From Caulobacter sp. S45 (GTDB lineage Bacteria; Pseudomonadota; Alphaproteobacteria; Caulobacterales; Caulobacteraceae): a DNA stretch of 64,000 nt. This document shows positions 18,401-26,313 of this stretch, in pieces. Made by a program: the position numbers and the translations under genes. The stretch spans positions 1,226,337-1,290,336 of the forward strand of contig NZ_LMUL01000014.1 of assembly GCF_009765965.1 (NCBI RefSeq), written 5' to 3'. Each line of letters begins with the position of its first letter. Positions within the stretch are counted from its first letter, which is position 1. The notes under the pieces were generated by a model that was given only the letters and a program-made list of their open reading frames with translations, did not search any database and was not told where the DNA came from.

Positions 18401-21400
18401 ACCTCCGCCGGTTTCACCGGTTCGCTCAGCTATGCGGTCGGAACGGGCGAAGGCGTTTCCGGCCAGGCGCTGACCATCAACAGCCAAGCCTACAACCTGG
18501 TCTACAGCATGACCGACCTGGCCGGGATCGGCGGCGCCTACGCCCCTGCGGGCAATACGACCGCCTACGCCCTGGCCACGCCGCTGACCTCGACCACGAC
18601 CTTCACCGACCCAGTGGTCTCGAGCTTCAGCGGCAAGCTGGAGGGCCTGGGCCAGACGATCACCGGCCTGACCATCAACTCGGGCGATGATGATGTCGGC
18701 CTGATCGGCACAGTGAACAGCGGCGGGCTGGTGCGCGACCTCGGCCTCGTGGGCGGTGGTGTTTCGGGCGACGTTGGCGTCGGCGCCCTGATCGGGGCCA
18801 ACGCGGGCACGGCCGAGACGAGCTACGCCACAGGGACCGTTTCGGGGACGGGTGACCTCGGCGGGCTGGTCGGGGAGAACCTCGGCGCCGTCTCGACGAG
18901 CTATGCCACAGGCGCGGTCTCGGGGAGCGTCGGTATGGGCGGCCTGATCGGAATCAATGGCGGCCCAGTCTCGACGAGCTACGCTACAGGCGCGATCTCG
19001 GGAACTGAAACCGTCGGCGGCCTGATCGGAGCCAACGTAGCCTCGGGCACGGTCTCGACAAGCTACGCTACAGGCGCGGTCTCGGGAGCGAATTTCCTTG
19101 GCGGGTTGGTCGGAGCCAACCAAGGCGCTGTCTTGACGAGCTACGCCACGGGCCCGGTCTCGGAGAGCGGCAACTTAGGCAACCTCGGCGGATTGGTCGG
19201 GGACGCCGGCGGCACGGTCTCGACGAGCTATTGGGATACTCAGACCACGGGCCAGAGCGCCAGTCCGGAAGGCGGGACGGGCCTGACGACGGCGCAGTTT
19301 AAGAGCAATTCCGGCAGCTACATGTCCAACCTGGGCGCCGCTTTCGGCGGAGGGACGGGCGGGCTCTTTCCCTATCTCACGGCCTTCTTCCCCAACGGCG
19401 TCCAGGCGGTCGCCGGAACCCTGAGCGCGGCGGCGGCGTCGCAGGTGGGCCTGTATTCCGGCGGGGTCCTGCTGGGCCAGGGGACGACCTCGGTAGGGGC
19501 GGACGGTTCCTATTACCTGGCCGTGCCGGCGGGGACCTTCTCGACCGCCGGCCCGAACAGGGTCGGCGACAGCCTGGCGCCGCCCACCACCGCCGGAAAC
19601 GGCGTGACGGTCGCCGCCGTCAGCGCGCTCAGCTACACCGACGCGGCCACGGTCAGCGGCGGGGTCCTGACCCTGCCGGCCTTCACCGCCGGTACGGTCA
19701 GCGAAACGACCGGGGACGCGAGCTACAGCGCGCTCCAGACCGACCTCGCCGCCACCTTCGGGGCCGGCGCGCTCTCCACCCTGCAGACGGCGCTCGCGAA
19801 CACGCCTGTGGTCCTGACCTCCACCAACACCGGTGGCTTCACCGTCGATCAGGCGGTGAGCGCCGGGGGCGGCTTCAGCCTCACCGCCGCCGGCCCGCTC
19901 ACCCTGGCCGCCGCCGGATCGATCGCAGCGGGGTCGGGCGCCGACATCTCGCTCAGCACCCCAGGCAGCTTCGTCAACCAAGCCGGCGCGGCGGCCCTCA
20001 CCACCTCGGGCGGCGGGAACTGGCTGGTCTATTCCGCCAACCCGACCGGAGACACGTTCGACGGCCTGAACAGCAATAATACGGCGGTCTGGAACACCGC
20101 CGCCGGAGCCCCGGTGACCGCCTCGGGCGACCGCTACGTCTTCGCCCTCGCGCCGACCCTGACGCTAACCGCCACCAGCGACAGCAAGACCTATGGTCAG
20201 GACGACAGCGCGGACCTGCAATCCCATTATACGATCACCGGCTTGGAGCCGGGGGTGAGCGGCGCCTATCTGGGCGACACCGCAGCCGCAGTCTATTCCG
20301 GCGCGCCCGCCATCAGCTCCACCGGTTCAGGCCAGACGGCCTCGGTGGCCGGCGGCCCCTACGCCATCGTCGCGGCCGCCGGAACCCTGGCGGTGCAGGA
20401 CGGCTACGCGCTGTCCATCGCCGCAGGCGGCCACCTGACCGTGAACCCGGCGCCCCTGACCATCACCGCCGACAGCGGGTCGGTAACCTACGGCAGCTCC
20501 AGGCTGCCGACGCTGGGCGCCAGCTACATCGGCCTTGTGGCTGGCGACACGCCCTCCAAGTTCATCGCGGATCTGTTCGTGACCATCTTGGCAGGCGCCT
20601 ATAACGGACGTGCAGGCTCGGGCTCCGACGTCGGGAGCTACACCGTTGTCCCCGACGGCGGCGCCAACTCCAACTACGCCATCAGCTACCGGTTTGGGTC
20701 GCTCACCGTGACCCCAGCGGCCCTGACCATCGCCGCAAGCAGTTCGTCGATGACCTATGGAGCCTCCAGCTTGCCAGTGCTGGGCGTCAGCTACAGCGGC
20801 CTGGCCAACGGCGACACCGCTTCAAGCCTGGCCACCGCACCGACTGTGGCCACCACGGCGACGGCATATAACGGAACCGCCGGCTCGGGCTCCAACGCCG
20901 GGCGCTACGCCATCACCGCCTCCGGCGCGGTCGATAGCAACTACACGATCAGCTACACGCCCGGCTCGCTCACCGTGAACCCCGCCGCCCTGACCATCGC
21001 CGCCAACAACGCCTCGACGACCTACGGCGCCTCCACCCTGCCCGCCCTGTCGGCCAGCTATACCGGTCTGGCAAATGGCGACACCGCTTCGAACCTGAGC
21101 ACCGCGCCGAGCCTCGCCACCACCGCGACCGCCTACAACGGAACCGCCGGTTCGGGCTCCAACGCCGGAACCTACGCCGTCACCGCCTCCGGCGCGGTCG
21201 ATAGCAACTACGCGATCAGCTACACGCCCGGCTCGCTCACCGTGAACCCCGCCGCCCTGACCATCGCCGCCAACAACGCGTCGACGACCTACGGCGCCTC
21301 CACCCTGCCCGCCCTGTCGGCCAGCTATACCGGCCTGGCCAACGGCGACACGCCCTCAAACCTGAGCACCGCGCCGAACCTCGCCACCACCGCAACCGCC

Positions 21401-22021
21401 TACAATGGGACCGCCGGCTCGGGCTCCAACGCCGGGACCTACGCCGTCACCGCCTCCGGCGCGGTCGATAGCAACTACGCGATCAGCTACACGCCCGGCG
21501 CGCTCACCGTGAACCGGGCGTCGATCACGGTCGCGGCCCTGGGCGGCATTTCCACGAGCGGCGCAAGCCCGGCCAATCCAGGCCTCTCCGTGGCGGGCCT
21601 TCAAAACGGCGATACGACCACCGCTCTGGGCGGCCTCAGCAATAGCTTTGGGATCACCTCCAGCACGCCGGCGGGCGCCTATGTCCTGACGGTGCTCGGC
21701 GCGTTGACGGACCCGAACTACACGGTCGCCTCCACCTCCCCGGGAGCGTGGACCGTGTCCGCCGCTGCGGCTTCAGTCGGCCCGATCCCAACCTTGACGA
21801 CGGTTGCGGGGGTCCTGCCGGAGACGGGCGGCTTCACCACCCTGAACGGATTGGTCCCGGGTGTGACGCCACAGATAGGATTGCTGCGTCTAATCTCTCT
21901 TGCCCAAACACCCGACCAGACAGCGCCAGCCTGCGCATCGTCGTCAGTCGGCTGTCCCGGCGCACCCTACCCAACCAACCTGCAAGTCGGCCCCGGCATT
22001 CGCTTCGTGGCCTCGAAGTGA
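15482..22021 (+). CDS. TpsA: filamentous-haemagglutinin-like two-partner secretion exoprotein
   Basis: A secreted beta-helical adhesin of about 2,180 residues. A signal peptide (to about residue 33, SAWSAP) is followed by the TPS secretion domain with the hallmark LINPNGIIIGKTG. The body has two long homologous blocks, each carrying a run of GLUG motifs (VGGLVG...TSYATGAVSG) and a SYWDTQTTGQSAS cap. Near the C-terminus are four tandem MBG-type repeats of exactly 267 bp. The end (CASSSVGCPGAPYPTNLQ) has no recognisable toxin or pretoxin motif, so an adhesin or biofilm role is likelier than contact-dependent inhibition. The start at 15482 has GGGG 5 bases upstream; an in-frame ATG at 15458 is the alternative. 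Its exporter gene begins 11 bases after the stop. Confidence 0.9.
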   Translation: MTIIGKRLGGRGALFLATSVLALSTAAGSAWSAPVLPTGGVVTAGSASISSTASTLTVNQTSAKGVISWQGFSIGQGGAVRINNGSGATLNRVTGASVSSIDGLLSATGSVYLINPNGIIIGKTGVVNTGGSFVASTLDVANSSFLAGGPLGFTGSSTASVVNLGKVGALGGNIALIATTVTNSGALTAANGTVGLAAGSSVTLTDSANDDGGLLSVQLGGPASSVTTSGLIQAAAAELRAQQGNIFALAGNTGGAIEATGVDGKGGRIWLVSQGGTASIAGTLDAQGAGAKPGQIETSGQTLDIGQASVNTHGGTWLLDPSDITITSANVGTLEASLATGNVVEDTSTGSGGSGNITVNALITWSSGFGLTLNAVGALAINAPITVAGAGQLTLNFNTAASATDGLSFGLTSAGFAGSVSYAVGTGEGVSGQALTINGQAYNLVYSMADLAGISGAYAPAGNTTAYALATPLTSTTTYTSAVVSNFGGTLEGLGQTITGLTIVTSNTNAGLIQELTGGGLVRDLGLVGGEVSGAVTVGELVAGNNGTVETSYATGAVSGASNVGGLVGFQEGTIKTSYATGAVSGGSTVGGLLGINDAGSVSASYATGAVSGGSSVGGLIGENGLGSVTASYATGAVSGSDSVGGLIGSGLGDLVSTSFATGAVSGASNVGGLIGADDGGTVSSSYWDTQTTGQSASADGGTGLTTAQFQSNSGGYMSTLGAAFGGGTGGFFPYLATFFPNGVQAVAGTLSAAPASQVGLYSGGVLLGQGTTSVGADGSYYLAVPAGTFSTAGPNRVGDSLALPTTAGNGVTVAAVSALSYTDAAPVSGGILLLPAFSAGTVRETTGDSSYGQLQTDLAITFGAGAMATLQTALANAPVTVTSAHASGFTVDQSLTLANSLTIATTATGAPITVSAPITLTGSNSLTLNAADALNIDARINVTGGGQVVLGFSTSPTSNTTGAQTGGLSFGLTSAGFTGSLSYAVGTGEGVSGQALTINSQAYNLVYSMTDLAGIGGAYAPAGNTTAYALATPLTSTTTFTDPVVSSFSGKLEGLGQTITGLTINSGDDDVGLIGTVNSGGLVRDLGLVGGGVSGDVGVGALIGANAGTAETSYATGTVSGTGDLGGLVGENLGAVSTSYATGAVSGSVGMGGLIGINGGPVSTSYATGAISGTETVGGLIGANVASGTVSTSYATGAVSGANFLGGLVGANQGAVLTSYATGPVSESGNLGNLGGLVGDAGGTVSTSYWDTQTTGQSASPEGGTGLTTAQFKSNSGSYMSNLGAAFGGGTGGLFPYLTAFFPNGVQAVAGTLSAAAASQVGLYSGGVLLGQGTTSVGADGSYYLAVPAGTFSTAGPNRVGDSLAPPTTAGNGVTVAAVSALSYTDAATVSGGVLTLPAFTAGTVSETTGDASYSALQTDLAATFGAGALSTLQTALANTPVVLTSTNTGGFTVDQAVSAGGGFSLTAAGPLTLAAAGSIAAGSGADISLSTPGSFVNQAGAAALTTSGGGNWLVYSANPTGDTFDGLNSNNTAVWNTAAGAPVTASGDRYVFALAPTLTLTATSDSKTYGQDDSADLQSHYTITGLEPGVSGAYLGDTAAAVYSGAPAISSTGSGQTASVAGGPYAIVAAAGTLAVQDGYALSIAAGGHLTVNPAPLTITADSGSVTYGSSRLPTLGASYIGLVAGDTPSKFIADLFVTILAGAYNGRAGSGSDVGSYTVVPDGGANSNYAISYRFGSLTVTPAALTIAASSSSMTYGASSLPVLGVSYSGLANGDTASSLATAPTVATTATAYNGTAGSGSNAGRYAITASGAVDSNYTISYTPGSLTVNPAALTIAANNASTTYGASTLPALSASYTGLANGDTASNLSTAPSLATTATAYNGTAGSGSNAGTYAVTASGAVDSNYAISYTPGSLTVNPAALTIAANNASTTYGASTLPALSASYTGLANGDTPSNLSTAPNLATTATAYNGTAGSGSNAGTYAVTASGAVDSNYAISYTPGALTVNRASITVAALGGISTSGASPANPGLSVAGLQNGDTTTALGGLSNSFGITSSTPAGAYVLTVLGALTDPNYTVASTSPGAWTVSAAAASVGPIPTLTTVAGVLPETGGFTTLNGLVPGVTPQIGLLRLISLAQTPDQTAPACASSSVGCPGAPYPTNLQVGPGIRFVASK
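16698..18169 (+). repeat. tpsA internal duplication, block 1
   Basis: About 1.47 kb running from the LSFGLTSAGF segment through GLUG repeats and the SYWDTQTTGQSAS cap to the FTVDQ segment. It recurs at 18383-19853. Long stretches are nearly identical, for example around 17761-17900 and 19450-19585, while the GLUG runs differ, so the copies have diverged mainly by repeat gain and loss. Confidence 0.8.
18383..19853 (+). repeat. tpsA internal duplication, block 2
   Basis: Second copy of the 1.47-kb unit at 16698-18169. The order of segments is the same: LSFGLTSAGF, AYNLVYSMTDLAGIGG, LEGLGQTITGLTI, GLUG repeats, SYWDTQTTGQSAS, a VGLYSGGVLLGQGTTS segment and FTVDQ. It points to tandem duplication of a whole beta-helix module. 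Confidence 0.8.
20453..21520 (+). repeat. Four tandem 267-bp MBG-type repeats in tpsA
   Basis: Units begin at about 20453, 20720, 20987 and 21254, exactly 267 bp (89 codons) apart. Each reads LTI-A...TYG-S-LP-L--SY-GL-NGDT...AYNGTAGSGS-AG-Y-V...SNY-ISY-PG-LTVN. Units three and four are almost identical in DNA, unit one the most divergent, which indicates recent copying at the downstream end. Confidence 0.85.
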
Positions 22022-22032
22022 GCGCCAGATCC

Positions 22033-23808
22033 ATGACGATTCAAAGCAAGACGCACTTCTGCGGCGCCTCGCTCGCCGTCGTGCTGGCCACCGGCCTGCT
22101 CGCCTCGCCCAGCCGGGTCTTGGCCCAGGCGATCGAGCGTAACCTGCCGCCCGCGCCCCAGCCGGCGACGCCTCTGATCGCTCCCGCCAACCTGATCCCC
22201 TCCGATCAGGACGCCACGCCGATCGGGGCGATGCTGAAGGGCGTTGTGATATTGGGCGCGAATGACCCGGCGCTCTCCGAGCCGACGACGACGGGCGTGG
22301 ACGTCAGCCGCGCAGCCCGGCTGAACGGCGACGCCGGCCACCTGGCCGGGTTCCTGGGTCAGCCGATTTCACGCAAGCTGATCGCGCAGATCGAGGCCGA
22401 GATCGCCAATCGGTACCGCCACGCCGGCTTTCCCTTCGTCAACCTGGCGACGCCGCCCCAGGAGATCACCTCGGGCGTGCTCCAGATCCGGGTGCTGGAG
22501 TTCCGCCTGGCCCAGAAGACCGCGCCGGGCGCAGAAGCGAATGATGCGCTCTATATCGAAAGCCGGGTGCGCGCAGAGCCGGGCCAGCCGATCGACACCA
22601 ACCGCCTTGCCCAGGATCTCGACTGGCTGAACCGCTTCCCCTTCAGGAAGACGGAGGCCATGTTCACCCCGGCGACCACGCTCGGCGGCACGGACCTCGC
22701 CTTGCAGACTACACCGTCGAAACCCTGGTCGGCCTATGTGGGCTATAGCGATTCCGGCAGTCCCCGGACCGGTATGGACCGTTATTTCACGGGCTTTCAA
22801 GCGCTCTTGCCCAACACCCGCGACATCCTGGTCTCCTACCAGTTCACCGGCTCCAACGACGAGCTGTTCGACGGCGGGCGCCTGTTCAACACCTCCCCAG
22901 ATCCGGCCTATGTCAGCCATGCCGGCCGACTGATCATCCCGACCCTGGCGCGTCAGGACATCGAGGCCTCGGTCAGCTATGTCCAGTCCACCGAGCCCGC
23001 CCAGGACTTCCTGGTCCGCCAGACCACCTATGAAGGAACCCTGGCTTATCGGAGCGCCCTCTCCGACATCTGGAGCGTGCTGCCCGGCGAAGGCGTGATC
23101 GGGGTCGAGGCCAAGCGCCAGACCAGCCGCACCCTGTTCGACGGCGCAGTCCAGGCGGGATCGTCCTTCGACGTGTTCCAGGTCACGGTCGGATATGCCC
23201 AGCAGGAGACCGACGCGTGGGGCCGAACCTCCGGCGACATCACCGCCCATATCAGCCCGGGTTCGGTCAACGATCAGAACACCGCCGCCGCCTTCGCCAG
23301 CTTCTCTCAGGGCCGGTTCGATGAGGCCCGGTACGCCTATCTCTCGTTTGATCTCAACCGATACACCCTACTGCCGCCGGTGTTCGGCCTGGCTGGGTTC
23401 AGCCTCTCCAACACCCTCATCGGTCAGTATTCAGCCGTAGCGCTGCCGCTGACCGAGCAGATCGGCCTTGGCAATAACAGCCTGGTTCGAGGCTACACGC
23501 TGGATGATGGCGCTTTCGACGCCGGCGTGGTCAGCCGTAACGAGCTGCGCGCACCCAGTTTCGCTCTGCTCGGACGAACTGGCCGGGTCTCCGACCAGCT
23601 GTCCCCCTATGTCTTCCTCGACGCCGGCTACGGCAAGGATCGGAGCACCAAGATCGATGCGGCCCCGATCTCGACGGGTCTGGGTGCAGACTATCAGCTC
23701 ACCACCCACCTGACCGCCACCCTCGACGGCGCCTGGGCGCTACGAAGCGTTGGCTACACCCGCTCCGGCGATGCTCGTCTGGAAAGTCGCGTCACGTTCA
23801 GCTTCTGA
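22033..23808 (+). CDS. TpsB: ShlB/FhaC-type two-partner secretion transporter
   Basis: A 591-residue outer-membrane Omp85-superfamily pore that exports the TpsA protein encoded just upstream. A signal peptide ends near ASPSRVLAQ (residue about 33). A periplasmic POTRA region (QPISRKLIAQIEAEIANRYRHAGFPFVNL..., residues about 110-260) follows, then a 16-strand barrel with the conserved VRGY lid-lock motif in NNSLVRGYTLDDGAF and the terminal aromatic (VTFSF). Only 11 bases separate it from tpsA, so the pair is one operon. I chose the ATG at 22033 because the signal peptide starts there; the open frame back to 21748 overlaps tpsA and is not credible. Confidence 0.9.
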   Translation: MTIQSKTHFCGASLAVVLATGLLASPSRVLAQAIERNLPPAPQPATPLIAPANLIPSDQDATPIGAMLKGVVILGANDPALSEPTTTGVDVSRAARLNGDAGHLAGFLGQPISRKLIAQIEAEIANRYRHAGFPFVNLATPPQEITSGVLQIRVLEFRLAQKTAPGAEANDALYIESRVRAEPGQPIDTNRLAQDLDWLNRFPFRKTEAMFTPATTLGGTDLALQTTPSKPWSAYVGYSDSGSPRTGMDRYFTGFQALLPNTRDILVSYQFTGSNDELFDGGRLFNTSPDPAYVSHAGRLIIPTLARQDIEASVSYVQSTEPAQDFLVRQTTYEGTLAYRSALSDIWSVLPGEGVIGVEAKRQTSRTLFDGAVQAGSSFDVFQVTVGYAQQETDAWGRTSGDITAHISPGSVNDQNTAAAFASFSQGRFDEARYAYLSFDLNRYTLLPPVFGLAGFSLSNTLIGQYSAVALPLTEQIGLGNNSLVRGYTLDDGAFDAGVVSRNELRAPSFALLGRTGRVSDQLSPYVFLDAGYGKDRSTKIDAAPISTGLGADYQLTTHLTATLDGAWALRSVGYTRSGDARLESRVTFSF

Positions 23809-23847
23809 CGGCGCTTGTTGTAAAAATTAGTGATCGCCGCAGGAGAA

Positions 23848-24555
23848 ATGTTTGTGTCGCAATTGCCTGAACTTATAGTGACAAAAGTCGGTGCGGATGT
23901 CGCTGCAGGCGTGAGCTATCATTTGGATGGAGAACTCGCGCCCGTCTTGACCGTCGACGTAAGCCAGCGCCCGGTATTCTTCGAACAGCACATCCTCTTT
24001 TGGAAGCACCCCGATATCCACATCAGCCTCAAGCCGATGCATGGAATCCTCAAGCGGTTCGTCGCAGGTGTCCAGATGTTCATCCTTCAGGCCAGCGGGC
24101 CAGGGTGCATCGCCTTCAGCCGGAGCGCCGTCGGCCACATCGTCCCGATCCGCTTGGCTCCGGGTCAGACCATGCATGTCCGAGCCCACCAATTTCTGGC
24201 CGCAACGGACACTGTCGATTACGGCTTCGAGATGGTTTCCGGACTCCTGAACAGGGCCATGGGTGAAACAGGAACCTTCCTCGATCGATTCAGCGCTGGT
24301 GCAGAAGAGGGCGTCGTCTGGCTGCACGGGCACGGCAACGTATTTGAGAAGACGCTCGCGGAGGGCGAGTCCATCGAGGTCCAACCGCTTGGTTGGCTCT
24401 ACAAGGATCCTTCCGTCCGAATGGAAACGGACAGCGACACGTTCACAAGCGGCTTGTTGGGGTCCAACACGAACTTCATCTTCAACCGCCTCACGGGTCC
24501 GGGTCGTGTCGGGCTGCAGTCCATTCTTGTTCATACTCAAACCGAGCAAAAATGA
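23848..24555 (+). CDS. AIM24 family (TIGR00266-type) protein
   Basis: About 235 residues matching the AIM24/DUF124 family, a beta-sandwich protein of uncertain role named from a yeast mitochondrial biogenesis factor. Typical segments are GGVSYHLDGELAPVLTVDVSQ, FILQASGPGCIAFSR, GHIVPIRLAPGQTMHVRAHQFLAATDTVDY and the C-terminal SGLLGSNTNFIFNRLTGPGRVGLQS. No signal peptide is seen. The minus-strand frame over the same bases has no family character. Start uncertain: AGGAG is only 2 bases before the ATG at 23848 but 8 before a GTG at 23854. It follows the TPS operon by about 40 bases and might be co-transcribed. Confidence 0.72.
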   Translation: MFVSQLPELIVTKVGADVAAGVSYHLDGELAPVLTVDVSQRPVFFEQHILFWKHPDIHISLKPMHGILKRFVAGVQMFILQASGPGCIAFSRSAVGHIVPIRLAPGQTMHVRAHQFLAATDTVDYGFEMVSGLLNRAMGETGTFLDRFSAGAEEGVVWLHGHGNVFEKTLAEGESIEVQPLGWLYKDPSVRMETDSDTFTSGLLGSNTNFIFNRLTGPGRVGLQSILVHTQTEQK

Positions 24556-24592
24556 ATCCCTTTGACGGTTGCTTAGGATCAGCACTCATTGA

Positions 24593-25010
24593 TCAGAGCC
24601 AGAAGGTGACGGCGGCGGCGATGCAGGTGTCGGACATGAAGATGTGGGCGCATCGATCGTAGCGGGTGTGGACGCGCCGCCAATCCTTGAGCCTGCCGAA
24701 CATATTCTCGATCTTGTGGCGCGGGCGGTAGAGTGTCTTGTCGTAATCGAGTTGAATTTTACGGTTCGCCTTCGACGGAATGCGCGGGGTGATGCCGAGC
24801 CTGCTCAGGGCCTGGCGGAACCAGTCTGCGTGGTAGACCTTGTGCCCAGTAACGCCTTGGCCTTGGGAAGGTGCGGGCGAGATTCGAAATGTAACGGCCG
24901 TTTGGCGCCCATAGCCGCCATCAGCCTTCTGCCAGAAAGACGACATCTGGCGGGCGTGAAGATGGCCCAAGACCACAGCCTGATGTCCACAGCTGGAGGT
25001 CAACCGGACT
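24593..25010 (-). pseudogene. Decayed IS5-family transposase (C-terminal part)
   Basis: The last 80 residues in one minus-strand frame are a clear IS5-family DDE transposase tail: YHADWFRQALSRLGITPRIPSKANRK, then DKTLYRPRHKIENMFGRLKDWRRVHTRYDRCAHIFMSDTCIAAAVTFWL, which contains the catalytic glutamate region (HKIENMF). The preceding LPKAKALLG continues in another frame, showing a frameshift near 24850. N-terminal sequence is missing or unrecognisable. I cannot see terminal inverted repeats, so this is an old remnant, not an active insertion sequence. Confidence 0.75.
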
Positions 25011-25225
25011 CGCCACCGTGGCCGCATAGCGGACCTAGCCAAAGGGCGAGTTTCTGGAGTCATGCTCATACGTGCCGGCGACCCGTTGCGGACTCTTGCA
25101 GCGCGCCATAGGACTCTGAGCAGCGTGTTGGAAATCGACGATCAGCCCCCGAAATGACGCCAACTTAGCATCATTGAACGGTGGCTCTACGCCCCGGTCG
25201 CAACCTCAGCGGCGATGGGCAGTCC

Positions 25226-25300
25226 GTGACCGCGCTGCACTCGGAGGAGTATCGGCGCTTTGTCGCGGCGCTTGCGCAAGCCAGGCAAAGCTCCGCTAAA
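25226..25300 (+). pseudogene. N-terminal remnant of an XRE-type HTH regulator
   Basis: A GTG at 25226 opens a frame reading TALHSEEYRRFVAALAQARQSS, very like the start of small alphaproteobacterial XRE regulators that then continue GLTQ-EVAA-LG-PQSFVSKYE. Here the frame departs into unrelated sequence right after ARQSS, so the helix-turn-helix is lost. It lies in the 280-base gap between the decayed transposase and the next dehydrogenase gene and marks a deletion scar. Confidence 0.4.
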
Positions 25301-25351
25301 GCCCGGTTTCCGGCGATGCGGCCGCAAAGCGCATCGCCGGTCCCCAACTCC

Positions 25352-26254
25352 CTATCCTTTGAGGCGCGGCGACAGCAGCGCCTCAAGGCCGATGTTGCGG
25401 TACATCTCGCGGCGCATGCGGTCGGCCACCGCATTCACCACCTCGGCCCCGTCCTGCGACGGATCGACATGGACCCGGAATGGCCGCTTGCCGAAGGGCA
25501 TGTCGATGACGCGCACGATCTGGCGGGCGACTTCCGACGGATCGGCGTCGGCGGGCTCCAGGCCGGCGAGGCCCTTCAGCGCCCGATCGGCGATCCCGGC
25601 ATAGGGGCCGGCTTCGTATTCCGCGACCCGGTCCTTGTCGGCGGGAGCGCCGGCATGGGCGAAATGGTTGGTGCCCTTGGTGAATGCACCGGGGACCATG
25701 ATCGTGGTCTCGATCCCCCATAGGGCCAGCTCGGTGGAGTAGGAGACGGCCAGGGCGTCCATCGCCGCCTTGGCCGCGAAATAAGGCGCCAGGAACGGCG
25801 GCGTCCCTCCGCGGGTCGAGGACGAGCCGACCCAGACCAGGAGGCCCCGTCCCTGGCCACGCAGGTGCGGCAGCGCGGCGCGGTTGACCCTTTGCGCGCC
25901 CATGACGTTGACGTCGTACTGCTGGATATACTGGTCGGGCATGAAGGCTTCCGCCGGACCGAAGACCATGTGGCCGGCGTTGTGCACAACGACGTCCAGC
26001 CGGCCGGTATCGGCGATGACGGCGGCGACACCGGCCTGGGCGGAGGCCTCGGATTGCACGTCGAGCTCGACCGTCCGTAGATCAGCCTTCTGCTCGGCGG
26101 CCCAGGCGGCGATAGCCGCGACCTGGGGCGCGTTGCGACCCTCAGTCTCGCGCATGGAGGCGTAGACGGTGTGGCCCGCCTGGGCCAGCGACTGGGCGGT
26201 CATCAGGCCGAAGCCCGACGAGGCGCCAGTGACAAGGATGACTTGCTTAGACAT
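25352..26254 (-). CDS. Short-chain dehydrogenase/reductase
   Basis: A 300-residue NAD(P)-dependent SDR with a Rossmann fold. The cofactor motif TGASSGFG is at residues 9-16. HNAG near 90 is the NNAG equivalent, with His in place of the first Asn. The catalytic Ser is in VGSSS and the YxxxK in PYFAAKAAMDAL. Length and the MRETEGRN start of the second strand resemble classical SDRs acting on alcohols or sterol-like substrates, but the substrate is unknown. AAGGAA lies 8 bases before the ATG at 26254. It sits 59 bases downstream of another SDR on the same strand; both are divergent from a LysR regulator. Confidence 0.85.
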   Translation of the reverse strand: MSKQVILVTGASSGFGLMTAQSLAQAGHTVYASMRETEGRNAPQVAAIAAWAAEQKADLRTVELDVQSEASAQAGVAAVIADTGRLDVVVHNAGHMVFGPAEAFMPDQYIQQYDVNVMGAQRVNRAALPHLRGQGRGLLVWVGSSSTRGGTPPFLAPYFAAKAAMDALAVSYSTELALWGIETTIMVPGAFTKGTNHFAHAGAPADKDRVAEYEAGPYAGIADRALKGLAGLEPADADPSEVARQIVRVIDMPFGKRPFRVHVDPSQDGAEVVNAVADRMRREMYRNIGLEALLSPRLKG

Positions 26255-26313
26255 GGCGTGGTTCCTTTGATCTGCAGCTTGGAGGGAATGGGCGGCGGGA
26301 CGCCGGGCTCGGA

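Noticed and set aside
17531-19123. 530-residue minus-strand ORF antisense to the GLUG repeats
   Set aside because: Its internal repetition simply mirrors the tpsA repeats; no family features.
20453-21520. CRISPR-like array
   Set aside because: The repeats are 267 bp, in frame, and encode MBG-type protein domains; there are no short repeats with unique spacers.
19900-22021. CDI-type toxin at the TpsA C-terminus
   Set aside because: No VENN or pretoxin motif, no nuclease-like domain, and the gene after tpsA is the transporter rather than a small immunity gene.
23827-24585. 252-residue minus-strand ORF overlapping the AIM24 gene
   Set aside because: The plus strand matches the AIM24 family throughout; the minus-strand product has no family character.
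25181-25723. 180-residue plus-strand ORF
   Set aside because: Only its first part (XRE-like) is meaningful; the remainder is antisense to the SDR at 25352-26254.
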